A DNA stretch of 64,000 bases from Nymphaea colorata (GCF_008831285.2 NC_045141.1:14062106-14126105), one strand, 5' to 3'. Numbered from the stretch's first letter, positions 14,601 through 26,769 are shown. The notes: generated by a model from the letters alone, not told the origin. Translations and numbers: made by a program.

Positions 14601-17432
14601 TATTCCATTTGACCATCCCAATAACTAGTCTGTCTTCTCCCTAGCAAATATTTCTGCTTGCCTTAATTTGCAACTTCCTTTTGTTTCATGATTAGGATCC
14701 TGCAATTGCATTTGACCATTCATGCATGTGGTTCTAAAGCAAAGATATGCACATTTATGCTTATGCATAGCGATATATCATCTTTTCCCTATGTTTATAG
14801 TGATGTATTGCCTGTTTTTTTCATATAGAAAGGATCCTGGTTACATAAGGACAAATGCACGTGGTCCCGGAAACCTTAAAGATGTTGATGTGAGTATTGC
14901 AACTTAAACATAGTTTAGGTGATCTTTTCTTTTCGCCTTTTGCAGATGAAACTTGTTTACCTTTGTTCTTCATCTTTCATCAATATTCTTGTTTATTTGA
15001 AAGTGCATGTATTATTTGTGTAAGCAAAATCTTGTTGTCTAGACATTTTGAATCAGCGAGATGGCTCTAGGTATCAGTTCAGCATTGCAATTTACATGAT
15101 TAATGAACCTTTAAATAAAGGTTAAGTATTTAAGGCTTTAAGCTCATATTGTCATGAATCTGGAAGATGGTTCTGATTTTCGAAATTTATGTCATATATG
15201 CATAGCAACCTGTAAGAAGGTGCATGATCTATTGTAGAATCTTGAGACTCAGAACCATATGCAGATTGTTTCTCTTTTATGCTATTTCGCTATGGGTTTG
15301 CAAGGGCATTGAGCATGAATCCTTTTCTGATGGTAACGAGTCAAAGATTACAAACACTTGCTGCACCCATTAGCCTCTAAATATATTGCTACGTGCTGTT
15401 AGATAACTTTTTTTTGTGTTTGCTTGTGCATAATTTCCTGAGTTTCTGCCTAAAGTTCTATGTTGCTTTCTGAGTTAGGCCTGGACAGCTAGTACCCCTG
15501 TTCCATATATTTGTTAGTTCCTGGCTTACCTTGGAAAAGGTTGTGGGTAATGTGAGCTGACCTCAGTTTGATGCTCTGAATGCAAGACTGGACATGTGGC
15601 TGATTGGTGGAAATTAAATCATAACACGTTTGTCATATATTGCTAAAAAACATGTGTGCCAACCTGCTTGTTTGTGTCCTGAACATCCTAAGCCACTGCT
15701 ACTGTATAGGCACAGAGCCTTCTAGGCTTTGCTTTCTATATGTTTTCACCACAACCCTGTTCTGTAGAATCTCTACATTTTTTCTTTTAAATATTTTGAA
15801 CTGGATATCTGGAGCTTCATTGATTGTCTTGTAATTTTGTTTAATAGGAGCCATTATTGAAAACAGAACTAAATCATCCTGCATTACTTGCCGGAAATTG
15901 GTCACAGCTCTGCTCCACTTGCAAGGTTTTGTCTTCTCTTTTTGAATGGGTTTCTGTGACATTCTTTTGGCCAGTTGAGATTCGTATGTAAACCTTTCTT
16001 GTATCTGAACAGATAGTCAGACCTCTGCGATCAAAGCATTGCACCACATGCGACCGTTGTGTTCAACAGTTTGATCATCATTGTCCTTGGGTATCAAATT
16101 GCATTGGCAAGGTAAGTTTAGTTGTATTTTTGTCAATCTTATTTTCTCATGGGATTATGTTTTGGCTTCAAATGTGGCTTTTTATCGATTCCTATCCGCT
16201 TGATGATGTTCCACAGAGAAACAAATGGGATTTCTTAATGTTTCTTATTCTGGAAACTATTGCCATGCTGGTAACTGGTGTTATAACTTCAATAAGTATG
16301 TATCATACCTTTTCCCTTCATTTGCCTTTTGTTGTGTTTAGATATTTTATCATCGATGTTGCTTGCCTGTCAAAAAACTAAGGTTTCCATGTCAAGCAGG
16401 AATCTTTTCTGATCCATTTTCTCCATCTTCATTTGGAGCATGGATGAGCCATGCTGGGACCCACCATCTTGGGGCAATATCATTTCTGATCGCAGATGTG
16501 TTTCTTTTTTTTGGTGTTGCAGTTTTGACCATTGTTCAGATTTCTCAGGTATCATTCTTGTCGTATACTTTCTACCCTAATCTTATATTTACCTTCATTA
16601 GCATTTCTTTTGAATGCACCAACTGCTGATTGTTAATTCAAGTGGAAAATAGTGTTCTGGAACAAATTCCACGTCATCACCTTGTCCCTCTCTTCCTTCT
16701 AATTTACAAAATTTTACTGCAAGAGTGGATTCTCCTTAACATCACTAAAATTTCCTTTTAAGTTCTGCATTCCCCCCTGTCGAAATGACTGTTGATTATG
16801 AAACAAGCAATGATAAATCGCCAACTATTGGAATGACCATATAAATTGTTATTTCTAATTTATGGAAAGTTCCTATGCTTCATCGACTTGCAAGTTTTGC
16901 TCGTTTCTTCCTTTGATGAGTGCCATTCAAGCTTCTGCAGGATTACTTAGCAAGTGCATTTGATACTCTTTCTTTCTCTCTGCAACTCCTTGTATTTTAG
17001 ATCTCTCGCAACATCACTACGAATGAAATGGCAAATGCCATGCGCTACAGCTATCTGCGAGGGCCAGGAGGCAGATTCAGAAACCCATACGACCATGGTG
17101 TGTGGAAGAACTGTTCTGACTTCCTGATAAACGGATACAATGAAGATGTGGAGCGTCTAGAATGGCCTAGCCATTCTGAAGGCCCTAGCGTGATTCAAAT
17201 GGCCAAAAATCCTGTAACTAGAGGTTCTGAAAATGGTTCGCAGAAAGGAAATGCCAACGGACACGTATGTGTGGATGTGGAATCCAGGAAGTCAAGAGTT
17301 CATGGGCACGCACACTCGTCTCATTGCAAAGACAACCATGAGAAGACGGAGTCAGTCCCTCTTGGTCTAGGTCTTGGTTTGGGAAGAAGTGGCATTTCTC
17401 ATCAAAATGGTCGTGCTGTTGTAGCTTCATGA
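2659..17432 (+). CDS. TIP1: Ankyrin-repeat DHHC protein S-acyltransferase (TIP1/PAT24 orthologue), 13 exons
   Basis: Palmitoyltransferase that attaches fatty acids to Cys residues of target proteins at Golgi or plasma membranes; the Arabidopsis orthologue TIP1 (AtPAT24) is needed for root-hair and cell growth. Coding exons: 2659-2898, 3056-3196, 6101-6213, 9311-9390, 9530-9693, 12398-12536, 12626-12725, 14829-14889, 15848-15925, 16013-16111, 16217-16295, 16400-16548, 17001-17432. All introns are GT-AG and phases match, giving 624 aa (about 620 is usual). Residues 27-247 are ankyrin repeats (for example [23 protein letters not shown]). Two membrane segments follow near 268-293 and 296-322. The Cys-rich domain begins with C369 and C372 and holds the catalytic DHHC at 394-397 ([13 protein letters not shown]). 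Two more membrane segments lie near 410-430 and 458-480. The TTxE motif (TTNE, 488-491) and the LGLGLGLGR tail are present. The start is the first ATG fitting the family. Introns 2, 3, 5 and 7 exceed 2 kb and carry transposon remains. No broken residue is seen. No AATAAA was found within about 450 bases of the stop. Confidence 0.93.
7202..7293. mobile_element. Small inverted-repeat element in TIP1 intron 3
   Basis: Perfect 15-bp inverted arms (AACCATGTTAGAAAC at 7202-7216 and its complement at 7279-7293) flank an AT-rich core of about 62 bp. This is the shape of a very short MITE or a foldback. I could not find a clear target-site duplication. Confidence 0.45.
7338..7508 (+). repeat. Three tandem 57-bp units with an open 19-codon frame
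   Basis: Units start at 7338, 7395 and 7452 and differ at only a few bases. Each is 57 bp, exactly 19 codons. Read on the + strand, the first unit translates without a stop ([19 protein letters not shown]) and the other two give near-identical peptides. A decayed repeat-bearing coding sequence, probably from a transposon, is a reasonable guess. The family was not recognised. It lies in intron 3 of the S-acyltransferase gene. Confidence 0.7.
9811..10073. mobile_element. hAT-type MITE in TIP1 intron 5, with 8-bp target duplication
   Basis: Terminal inverted repeats CAATGTTGTAA (9811-9821) and its complement (10063-10073) bound a 263-bp element. The 8-bp direct repeat TTTTTGAC flanks it at 9803-9810 and 10074-10081, the target-duplication length of hAT transposons. 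The inside is packed with GAGGCG/CGCCTC palindromes, so a transcript would fold strongly. There is no transposase, so it is non-autonomous. Confidence 0.8.
10084..10112. repeat. (CA)n microsatellite
   Basis: A short run of CA dinucleotides just beyond the right target duplication of the 9811-10073 element. Confidence 0.6.
11170..11340. repeat. AT-rich palindromic repeat ('gatatttt' arms) in intron 5
   Basis: Several inverted copies of cgatatttt/aaaatatcg lie here, and related 'cggtgaggtttttctcggg' text occurs at 10565-10600 and near 49,010-49,060. This resembles a decayed foldback MITE family. I could not define clean ends. Confidence 0.35.
11410..11865. repeat. Pair of diverged direct repeats of about 190 bp in intron 5
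   Basis: Two copies in the same orientation, about 11410-11600 and 11675-11865. Each starts with an 'AACCCACTCC/AATCCAGCTC'-like end, passes through 'CCTAGCTGTTTCGGTTC'-like and 'ATTCCTCACA' segments, and ends in AAAGTGGGACATTA or AAAGTGGGATGTTA. They may be the ends of a small LTR or TRIM element or two insertions of one repeat. The class is uncertain. Confidence 0.5.
13244..13522. mobile_element. hAT-type MITE in TIP1 intron 7, with 8-bp target duplication
   Basis: The left end CATTATCACA (13244-13253) matches the inverted right end CATTGTCACA at 9 of 10 bases. The 279-bp element is flanked by TGCCAAGG at 13236-13243 and 13523-13530. The inside is AT-rich with 'aaaacgcgtat' and 'cccgagata' inverted motifs. 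It has no coding capacity. Its ends resemble those of the elements at 43490 and 38631. Confidence 0.72.
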
Positions 17433-18160
17433 TTTGCTGGCTGGCAGTGAAGTTAAGGGTTATGAGGCAAGATAGCTTTAACGTGTGCTGGGAGCGATTG
17501 CGGCTGTGCCATTTGTTTCACCATAGTCTCTGTATTAGTTATTCTTACCTGTGAAATGAAAAAGGAGTGGTTGTAGGTCCGGGGCAGTCATCTTTGGAAT
17601 TATTGTTAGATCCACAGGGCTCGCTGTACCATGAGTGAGACTGGATTACCCAAATGAAAAAATCATGAATGTCTTGTTACGGGTTCCACTTGTTCCTAAT
17701 CATATTCTTCCTTTGCACGTCATCTGCTCTTGGTTCTCCTGCTTTGCCGAAGTTTTATGCATAGTGAAATATTGCGGTTACTGGTTTTAGCTCAAGCATA
17801 AAAGATTTACTTTCAAATGTGAATCTTTTGTACATTAGGTCGGTCAAACACGCACGGTTGTTTAGCATGCTTAAATGAATTAAAATGCCCATAGGTGGAT
17901 GTGTAATGCTGTCATTAGGCACACCCCTGCCAGTTTATTAATAATTGGAGAAACAGCAATGCCGAAGTTTTATTGTTCACTTGAAGATATGGAGTAATCT
18001 ACCGTAGAAATAATCATACTTTCATTTACGTGAATTTGCCTGGAGGGATGCAGTCTAGTTGGTCAGATTGGCAGGCTTTGGCGCCAACTGACGTGCCAGG
18101 CTACTGACAACGGAACTACATGGTGGCACGGTAGGTTGGGTGAAGTTTTGGCATCCCTAC
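17433..18160. other. 3' untranslated region and spacer after TIP1
   Basis: Presumed 3' UTR followed by intergenic DNA. I found no canonical AATAAA in the first 450 bases; plant genes often use variant poly(A) signals. No ORF of interest. Confidence 0.5.
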
Positions 18161-18422
18161 TAGCTGCTGAATGGCTGCATTAGATCTTCCACCGTCACCG
18201 GCTCCGCCTCTGCGTTGGCCTTCCACTCAGGCCGCCTCTTCCGGCCGCTACCTGCTCCCTTTCATTTTCATATGAGTCGGTTCCCACCTCACGCAAATCG
18301 ATCGATGGTCACCGGAGTAAGCAAGTCCTAACTCTCCTTCACCTCCTCCTTTAACCAAGCCATCCTTTTATCTCCATCTTTGTCGTTCTTGCTTTTCTTC
18401 TTCTTCTTCTTCTCTTGCTCCA

Positions 18423-18536
18423 ATGGCCTATGGAGTATGGACTGCCATCATCTCCTTCTTCTTCTTATTCTGCTCCATTTCACTTACAATTGGCCAATCG
18501 CCCTTTCTTTTCTTTTGGTGTCTTCTTAATCGCCAA
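18423..18536 (+). pseudogene. Possible 5' gene fragment coding for a signal peptide
   Basis: An ATG at 18423 (CCAATGGCC context) opens a frame beginning MAYGVWTAIISFFFLFCSIS with a Gln-Ser-Pro just after: a hydrophobic core and small residues typical of a secretory signal peptide. The frame stops after about 37 codons. The overlapping frame continues open to 18666 without recognisable motifs. A CT-rich leader-like tract precedes it (18330-18420). It could be the first exon of an unrecognised gene or, more likely, a truncated relic. No downstream exon was found. Confidence 0.25.
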
Positions 18537-18669
18537 CTTTAATATTGATCATTTCCATGGGTCCAACAATAGTTTGTGGGCCTCGGTTGGGAATGTTTAT
18601 GTGGATGAACCTCCACTGCATGTACTTTTCAAACATCATGGGCTCAGTTCTACTTACCTTCCATAGGCT

Positions 18670-19860
18670 CGAGCCCAAGGAATCTGATCCGAATCCAAAT
18701 TTAATCTATGTGTAACTGAATTTGAATTCGAATCCAATTGGATGTCATTTTTTAAATCTGATCAGATTTCTTAATTAGAAATGAAATTTTTTCATATCCC
18801 TTCTTTCCGAAACTGTTAATTGGATTATCCCATTCAAATCAGAAATGTAGACATCCCTTCAATGTGATTGGTGGCGAAGAATAAGCATGATAAATCAGCC
18901 TAGGTGATGGTGGAAGCCATTGCACGCCAGGTCTTCGAACAATGATGGCTAACAGATGCTCAACTTTCTAAAGTGAGAGAAAAGAAAAGTCACTACATTC
19001 TCATCAGCTGCACGGTGACGAGGGGGTTTGGATTGAACAGTAAGAAAAATTAAGAGGACAAGAATCCTGTGGACAAACACGAGACAAGAATTCCAGGAAT
19101 AAGTAGCTGAAACCAAACATCAACATGGGTTCGAAATGCTAGCTCCCTTCTTTCCAAGTTACTTGCTAGCAATGCCGGTGGTGCGCAAACATGACCATGC
19201 ATGTGCATGATAAGATGGAAGAGAACTCAATTCTCAGTGAAGAGGTCGTCAATGGTATGAACTGGAAAGATGCAGAAGGGAGATGATCCTCATATGGGGA
19301 GCGACGGGTTTGATACGGAACAACGACTCTGTTCAAGAGAGAGTGTAACTTGTTACAAGTCATAATCAGAAGGTAGAAAGATGGTTTGTTTGTGCTAGCA
19401 GTATGGAAGTAGGAATTGGTCAGAAATGTTTCCGGCCAAGAAGGGAGATGATACAACGGAGATTTATCAACTTTTTAATAGGCTAATTGCAGAGTAGGAT
19501 GATGTAGGAAATCATGCTATAATTGCTGGCAGTAATGGTTGGAAGAGGCAGTAATGAACATTGGCGGAGCTAAAAAAAATTTTCTGGAAGGGCATTAATT
19601 AACATATTTTCATATTTGAAGGGGCACTTACATATATAACAAAGTAAATATTAGAAAACCTTAATGTAAAAATGAAGGAAAATTAAGAGGGTGGTGTGGG
19701 CAACTGCCCACACCTGTCTATATGTCGCTCTGCCACGGGTCGTGAAATGGGAGACCAGTATGGAGAATGCAAATAGAGTTTTGCACTTTGAATTTGAATA
19801 TAAATAGACCAATGGGACATAAGTAAAAGTGTTCTCATAGTCGGTTTAGAGGGTGCAAAA
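18670..19860. other. Intergenic DNA, no gene seen
   Basis: AT-rich sequence with short frames only. No family motif, tRNA-like element or clean repeat boundary is visible. Confidence 0.4.
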
Positions 19861-19869
19861 TGAGTCGGA

Positions 19870-20330
19870 CTTAATTTGAATCTGCTCAAAAAAACTCAAC
19901 TCGAGTTTGACTCATTTATAATTGAACTCGAGTTTAACTTTATGCTCAAAATGTTGAACGAGTTGAGTTAGGCTTGTAAGAGCTCGACTACATAAATGTG
20001 TCATGAATGAGATGCTTATTTTGTTGCAAGTTTTTCTGTAGGAGATATTTGGATGCAAAATATATGCATTCTTTCTTTGGATTTTCGATTAGATGGTCGT
20101 TCATAGATGAATTAGTTAAAAAAAACCGATTAAATGAGTTAAAAGAAACAACACAAGTTAAGTAGTTAACAGAAATAAATTAAACCAGCTAAGCGAGTCA
20201 AGGTTGAGCTCGATATTGTATCGGCAAGTCAAGTTGAAGCCCTATTCTATGGAGCTCGACTCAAGTTCAACTTTTTTAGTCAAGTCGAGTTGAGTTCAGT
20301 CTCGGTTCATGTGCAGTCCTGAGTGGGTCG
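19870..20330. repeat. Dispersed 'gagctcgact'-rich repeat, copy 1
   Basis: The block carries 'tgctcaaaaaaactcaactcgag', 'atgctcaaaatgttgaacgag' and 'gagctcgactcaag' segments. The same order is seen in reverse complement at about 27770-28125, so the two are inverted copies of one dispersed family. No coding frame or clean terminal repeat was found. Confidence 0.55.
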
Positions 20331-20528
20331 GGTTGTTACAGATTTACATGTCTTCTTTTGGCCTCCTTAGAGTCCACCAATTTTAGGTGAAAAACAGCCT
20401 TAACCATGAAAACGATGGAATATGACTATCCATGGGTCCTCCAGGTATCGTCTTCTTTCTCCAAAAAAAAATCATTTTTTGAGATTATAACGTACGAACA
20501 CGTGTTCATTCATGGTAAACTTTTATGT

Positions 20529-20881
20529 TGTGTTTGATAGCTTCATATCTTAAGCTTCATAGAAAGTTCTCATGTTAAATAAACCCATGATTAAAAACCA
20601 TAAATTTAAGGTCTGTGATCTTAAATCTATGGATTTGAGATATTATGAGGATCTCAATCACTGCAGATTTCAAATTAGTGGTGAAACAGATAGAACCTTA
20701 AACTTGAAATCCATGAATCTGATGTGGGCTTGCCTTGTTACTTTTTTGTTGACGTGGCAAACTGTTTATAATAAAATCTATGGTTCATCAAACTAAAGAT
20801 CTTACATCAAACTTAAGGTCAAACTTAAGATCCACACTTAAAAGATCCTTATTTTACATGATTTCAAAGCTGTCAAACGTT
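20529..20881. mobile_element. Probable MITE with GTTTGAYAGCTT ends
   Basis: The left end tgTGTTTGATAGCTTCATAT and the right end read inverted (CGTTTGACAGCTTTGAAAT) match at most positions. The interior has inverted 'cttaaatctatggattt'-like segments. The target duplication is not readable, so the class is open. Confidence 0.4.
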
Positions 20882-21258
20882 CTCTTAGAGTTCAGTTACT
20901 TTATAGTTCTCATCTCCTGCCGCTTAACATGTCTTGTACGTATAATATTTGAGTCAGATTCATTGTTCTTCATTTTGCCTACTAGGGAAAAATATCCCAC
21001 ATTGAATATGAAACATGGAGTTCACCAATTTCAATGTAGCTTGTTGTTATGGATAAACCCAAGTTAGATTTGGTGACCGTTAAAATAGGGTCCGGACTAA
21101 TCGGTTCTGTCTGATTCTATATTTTTAATTTGGGTTTGGTTTAGACATAAGACTTTTTAGTCCAAGATGTAATACTTACCCTTAAACATCTTCCATTCAG
21201 TAGAAGAACTTATATTTTTGAATATTTACAGTCAATCAAGCGACTTGGAATTGGATCG

Positions 21259-21318
21259 CCTACCATCTACTCAGCTGATTAGAACCGGCCTACCATCTAC
21301 TCAGCTGATTAGAACCGG
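21259..21318. repeat. 30-bp perfect tandem duplication
   Basis: A 30-bp unit starting CCTACCATCTACTCAGCTGA is present twice with no mismatch (21259-21288 and 21289-21318), a recent small duplication. Confidence 0.85.
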
Positions 21319-21599
21319 TGACTCGGGCGAGTCAAATCCTTTAAGTAAATAGATTTCGTAGGTGCAACTTTTTTAGATTCTTTTATATACTGCAAACAAT
21401 GACATGCACGACACTCAAATTGAAGAGTGTACCGTAAGACCACCTACATAGTGAAAAGGGTAGCTGTAGCCACTCAACTATCACCTTCCTAGCCCCCATG
21501 TATTTACATTGAATCACAAAAGGAGCCAAGGGGAGGCTTGCACGGACCTGGCTCCACCTTAATTTTTTTTTAAAAAATATATATGTCAATTTTAGGAAA

Positions 21600-23960
21600 A
21601 TTTTACTTGTCCTATATAAAAATTTTGAAAAATGATATTTCGACCCATACCAAAATTTAGAAACTTTAATTTGATTCTATTTATGAAAAATTTCAGACTA
21701 TCCCCTGATCACAGAGGACTTACAATTTAGTAAAGAGAGACAGACTTGGCAAATCTCCTTCGGCTCCGTCAAGTCCTTGCCGTCTCCGGTGAGTCAATCC
21801 CTTGACCAAGTTAAAGTTTGTTTCAAACAAGCCTGGCTTTGTGCCCCATTTTTTTAATGGCTCGGGGTGCAGTCCGGGTCAACTTCGAGTTGATTTGCCG
21901 AGTCTGTGAACCATATCGAAACTGAGATTAAAAGTTATATGAAGACGCATTTTGAAAATGTGAGTATGAAAAACCTCTTGACAAATATTTTTGGAATTTT
22001 GGGTCTGGGAATATATATTTGTCACCTAACTTGCAACCAAAGTGCAGGCAAGGTACTTCCTACTGCATTATTTGAAGAGAATTTTCATTTTAGGGCCATA
22101 ATTTGGCCAATGGTGTTTAAGAAGGCCCTCACTCTCTGAATTTCTCATACGTACAGCAAATTATTATCCTCAGAACTAGTGAAAAAAAAAAAACTTGTGT
22201 TACCACCATGCTTCAAAACTGAACCCAGACTGTAGCGGTTCTTTCTTTCTTTCTTTTTTCCCGAATTAAGTATACTTATTTTATCTTCTCACACAATACT
22301 TTTTATCCTCAGAAACTTAGGGTTTATCCTTGGAACTGTATTTGGGAATTGTCATGAAAAAAGTTGGCCCACGTGAAATGTTCAGAAACATAAGCCCTTT
22401 TCTATCTTATAAGGAAAATGTTAAACCTTTTGAGGAAAAATTTCTTTTGATGAAATAGCTTACCTACCGGGGCCAACACAACTACAGCTTCAATTTATTG
22501 AACTCCATACTCAAATCATAAATTTGGACAACAATAGAGGCTGGAAATCATATAACTAGGGTTGGTAAGCAAAACCTATATATATATAATACTCTCTGGT
22601 TTTCCAAAGTCACACAGCCATCTAATCAAGACCGTCCGACTCATGAAGATGACTCTTAAAAGAGAAAAGCAAGTAGAAATGGGTGAAGGTATGCTCATCA
22701 TCTAATATTATTTCATACCCTTTTATTCTTGTTTTTCGCTCAATCATCTAACTGTTGAGAGAAAGAGAAAGAGAGAGAGCTGTCCATATCCATTTGATGC
22801 ATTGAACCGATCCATATCTGAAATATCTGCAACTTGGTAGTCTTTATTATCTAGGTTCACTTGATGCAGTGCATCCCCTATTAGAAAATTGAACATGTAT
22901 CAGTTGTTCTCACTGTTCTTTCCTGCCTGTGGGCAGATCTGCATGTCAGAAGATGCCTGAAAAGAAAAACCCAAAATTCTAAAACTCTAGCAAACAGTAA
23001 CAAACAAGCACAAAGTTTCTTACCAACCAGGCAGCAACAAAGCAGAGAATATAAAAATCATAAATGAAGGCAGTGAGTCACAGCCATTGAATTCTATTAT
23101 TGACCAAACACTGGAATGATGTCCAGTGGTGGTATTCTAGACTTGGGAATTGGGACAAAGAATATAATACATATAGTTGGTAGGGCCATGATGGCTTCTC
23201 AATCATGCAAAAGAATGATACCCTGTATGGGTAGTCTTTGTCCTTGTAAAAGCAAGCCAGGACAAATGGGAAAAGATAAACAATTAGAAGATCAATGTTG
23301 GTATCCTCATCTGATCTCAATAAAGATGCCAATGATGGGAGAAGAATCATGAACTTAAGGGCATGATTTTTGTAATAAATGCAAGTGGCAAAACAATTTC
23401 CTTTTTTATTTTTCTTATTATGCTGGATAATTAATTAGTTGAAGATAAATCTTTGTAGCAGTTCATCTTGATCAGGGGGCCTGAGATGTAGAAATCTGAC
23501 TGTTTTATGATCCTGACTCAATGATGTGGCATTTATGGTATTGGGACAAGAAGTACAGATATAAACAAGGACTCGTTTGCTTCATGGGGGAAGTTATCCT
23601 TGGATAGCTTTATTAGTGAACAGTACCCAATGTGTGTTTAGCCAGTAACACAAGTTTTCATTGATTTTTAATTGTATTTGTACTTAAAGTGGGCAGCTTC
23701 CCGAGAGAGAGCGAAAGAAGGACTGAAAACCTGACATTTTTCTACTACCCTTTTTGCCAAGAATATAAGTTATCTAAGCTGCCCATGTTTTGCGTTTGCA
23801 TGAGGGCGTGTTTGCCTCAAGGTCAATCAAACGCAGAATAAGTTATATCTTAGATCACATGGGTTTCCCTAGATTTGCAGCGGCATGTAAAACGGATGAA
23901 TTTTTCTGGAGACCGACCGGAAGCCAGGTCTGCCTGAAAATCCTAGAGTTACCATCAATT
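21600..23960. other. Intergenic DNA, no gene seen
   Basis: Contains (TTTC)n near 22238-22258, a short (TA)n near 22580 and (GA)n near 22760. Open frames on both strands around 23080-23350 show no known motif and overlap each other, so I do not call them genes. Confidence 0.4.
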
Positions 23961-23969
23961 GCACCTTTA

Positions 23970-24134
23970 GGGGGCGTTTGATGGTTTAGAATTTTGATTC
24001 CAGAACGAAAATTTCAGAACCATAATTCGTCGTAGGAAAAAAAATACTTTTTTTGTTTAATAATTTTGATTCTTAAGAAAATGAAAGTTTTGATATTAAA
24101 ATTCCATGATTCTGAGTTTGATTCAAACGCCTCT
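23970..24134. mobile_element. Tourist-like (PIF/Harbinger) MITE with TTA target duplication
   Basis: The left end GGGGGCGTTTGA and inverted right end AGAGGCGTTTGA define a 165-bp element. TTA flanks it at 23967-23969 and 24135-24137, the 3-bp target duplication of PIF/Harbinger elements. The interior is AT-rich with inverted 'aattttgattc' motifs. Confidence 0.6.
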
Positions 24135-24139
24135 TTAAG

Positions 24140-25950
24140 ATTTTAATGTTTGTGTACTTATGAGATCTCGCCAAACACATTTCAATCTTAGAACCATTAA
24201 ATGTAATCAATTCGAGGATACATGCCAAACCAAGTAGGTTCTTACCTTAATAAATGGGTTCTAGATTCTTTAATTAATATAAAAATTTTAGCCTTTCAAA
24301 GCAACTTTTAGTCATTTGACGTTTGAGTTCTTCTTTAATAAAGCATTTCTTAGACCTAATTATAGTAGTAGGACTCTCTGCTCATATTGTAAATATTGAA
24401 GTATAGTGGAAAGTGTAATTCAAAAGCATTAAAAGTATGTTTAGGACCTTAAAGGGATAAGGAAAGGGTGAAGGCTTCGACTATTTTCTTTGACAGTAGG
24501 ATGAAATACTTTTCCTATTCACTCAAAAAGCACTTCACCAAGTTTATAATTGTAGTTCATTTCTTTGTATACACTTTTTTTTTTATCTAACCTATTTTGG
24601 ATAGGACAAAAAGAATTAGATACGCCAATATTCTATCTTAGACAAAATGTCATAAAAGAAGTATCATTCACACGCATCCAAAAAGAACTCGATAAACTAC
24701 TCCTTGAAAATGAGGTTGGCTGGGGGAAAGTCCTCCGAGTCAAATTCAAGGGGCCCAAGCATCCAAGTTGCACTTTTTTTCGGAAATGGAGCTTTGGCGA
24801 TGCTTTTTTGGGGAAAAGTTCTTGGAAATTGATAAAAGTACTTTATTTAGTTCAAAGTCTTGCACTATTACAAAGGCACCTAATGCCGCCGCAAGAATGA
24901 TTTTTTTCATGTTTTCTAAAAGAAAAAAAAAAAGAACACTTCATAAATGTGGGTGCGGAGCCAGAATTTTCTTTCTTCGGGGACCGCCAAATTGCTAAAT
25001 AAAATTTCTGAGAGTTCACAAGGGTCAGCGTACTTTTGAAAAGTTTTACAGGGGCCAAACAACAATTTTGAAAACTTAGCACGTGAGATTTTATTTTTCA
25101 AAACTAGGGGTTTGTTTTTTTTTGGGAGGGGGCAGCAGGCATGACCCCTACCAGCCCCCGGCCTTTGCCCTTATAAATATAGAACCGGATGACCGTCAAA
25201 ATAAGCATTGATCGCTCGAGAACTTTGATCTTCATTTGGACTCTATTAACAAAATTAAATCACTTGTGAATTTGTTTAGAATGATTCTAATCTAGTTCAT
25301 AACCTATTAAAAAGTGCACTAGTGGAATGAATCCTCAAAGCAAATGCAGTCAATTAGATAACAATCTGGTGACTTTGATAATGATCCAGTGGCATAGTTT
25401 CTTCAGCCCTGACCAAATAACCAAGTTAGATATGATGATAAGTGGATATTGTTTAATTATTGATTGAAGATGTTTATACGAAAAAATACAAAGAGGTTTA
25501 GAGAAGGAATACTGTTTGAAGGAGTGCCAAATGCAAGAAGATGTGGATTTAATCAAGTATATAGTTTAGGCTTCTAGGTTATGGCCCTTATGGCAATCTA
25601 GTTGACTCTATCGAAAATCAGAATAAATTGGGACTTGCATAGTGGGTCAGTTCTTTAAAGGTAGTTTGACAACCGTAACACATTGTTATTATCTCATAAA
25701 TGTGCCTCAAAAAATGAAATAGATTAATAAGACATTTGTGACAGTGTTACATGAATATGCTTATTATTATTATTTTTTATATGTTCATGAGACTGTTGAG
25801 ACTTTTTGGGAATGTTAACAATATGTTATTGTTTCATGTATATCTCTCAAAAAGTAGGCAAATTCATGAAACACTTTTTAAAATTTTCAATAAATTTAAA
25901 CTAATTTTTAGATTAGATACAAAGCAGCAATATTAGACCAACTTCAACTT
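24140..25950. other. Intergenic DNA, no gene seen
   Basis: AT-rich. A frame at about 24565-24900 has no recognisable domain. Poly-A/T runs near 24920 and 25110 look like decayed retroelement or MITE sequence. Confidence 0.4.
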
Positions 25951-25952
25951 GC

Positions 25953-25977
25953 AATAAATAAATAAATAAATAAATAA

Positions 25978-26027
<50 letters not shown>

Positions 26028-26049
26028 CTTATTTATTTATTTATTTATT
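25953..26049. repeat. (AAAT)n-(TA)n-(ATTT)n near-perfect palindrome
   Basis: About 30 bp of AATA units run into about 45 bp of TA and then into the mirror-complement TTAT units, so the whole 97 bp can fold on itself. The flank at 26050-26120 carries an imperfect hairpin with GGGCTGCATGTGGGAGACAT, a motif shared with the hairpin at 34286. Confidence 0.85.
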
Positions 26050-26769
26050 CGGGCCATCCACATCTCACACATGAAACATTCCACTTGATGCAATCATTGG
26101 GCTGCATGTGGGAGACATTAGGATAAAAAAATTGGTAAATCATAAATGATAAACCGTTAGGTCAGAGGATAAAAATTAAAGCCTTTTATTTTTTTAAAAA
26201 ACTATTTTAAATAAAATAAAACATTGTTAATATGTTTATAAACTAAATTTGGTAAGCTGTTTTTATGGGAAAAAGGTGACTTGAACCCTACCATCAAAAT
26301 TTTGATGTTAATGAGACATTCAGTTTTATTTAGTACCTAGATACGATTAAATTATAAAAAAAACCATTAATTTAATATATGTTTCACATTAACTTATTCT
26401 TCACATCATATCTATAAACATGCAATTATAGAAGGCATACAATTGCCATTGGGAGCACTAATGGCATTGTTTTGGTATGGTGAGTACTCATGTCCAAAAC
26501 TTCGGACATGGGAGGATCGGACGGCTGGAAAAATATATCCCAATCCTTTCTTTCGTCGCTACTTTGATTCAAAAGGTAACCTGAGTGACGGAAATTAGCA
26601 AATCCCTTACCAGTTGCATTTAAGTTTGTCCCTGACAACCTACCAATTAATATAGAAAATCTGTTTTCTATTTCTACTGGTCAAGAAAAAAATCTACAGA
26701 GCTGGAGGAGATTGATGACGTCCTTTGGAAGAAACCATGAGGTTAGGTTTCAGTTTCTTGCTTCCATCT

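Noticed and set aside
23078-23352. Overlapping frames on both strands
   Set aside because: Neither shows a motif, and both lie in AT-rich intergenic DNA with no promoter signal.
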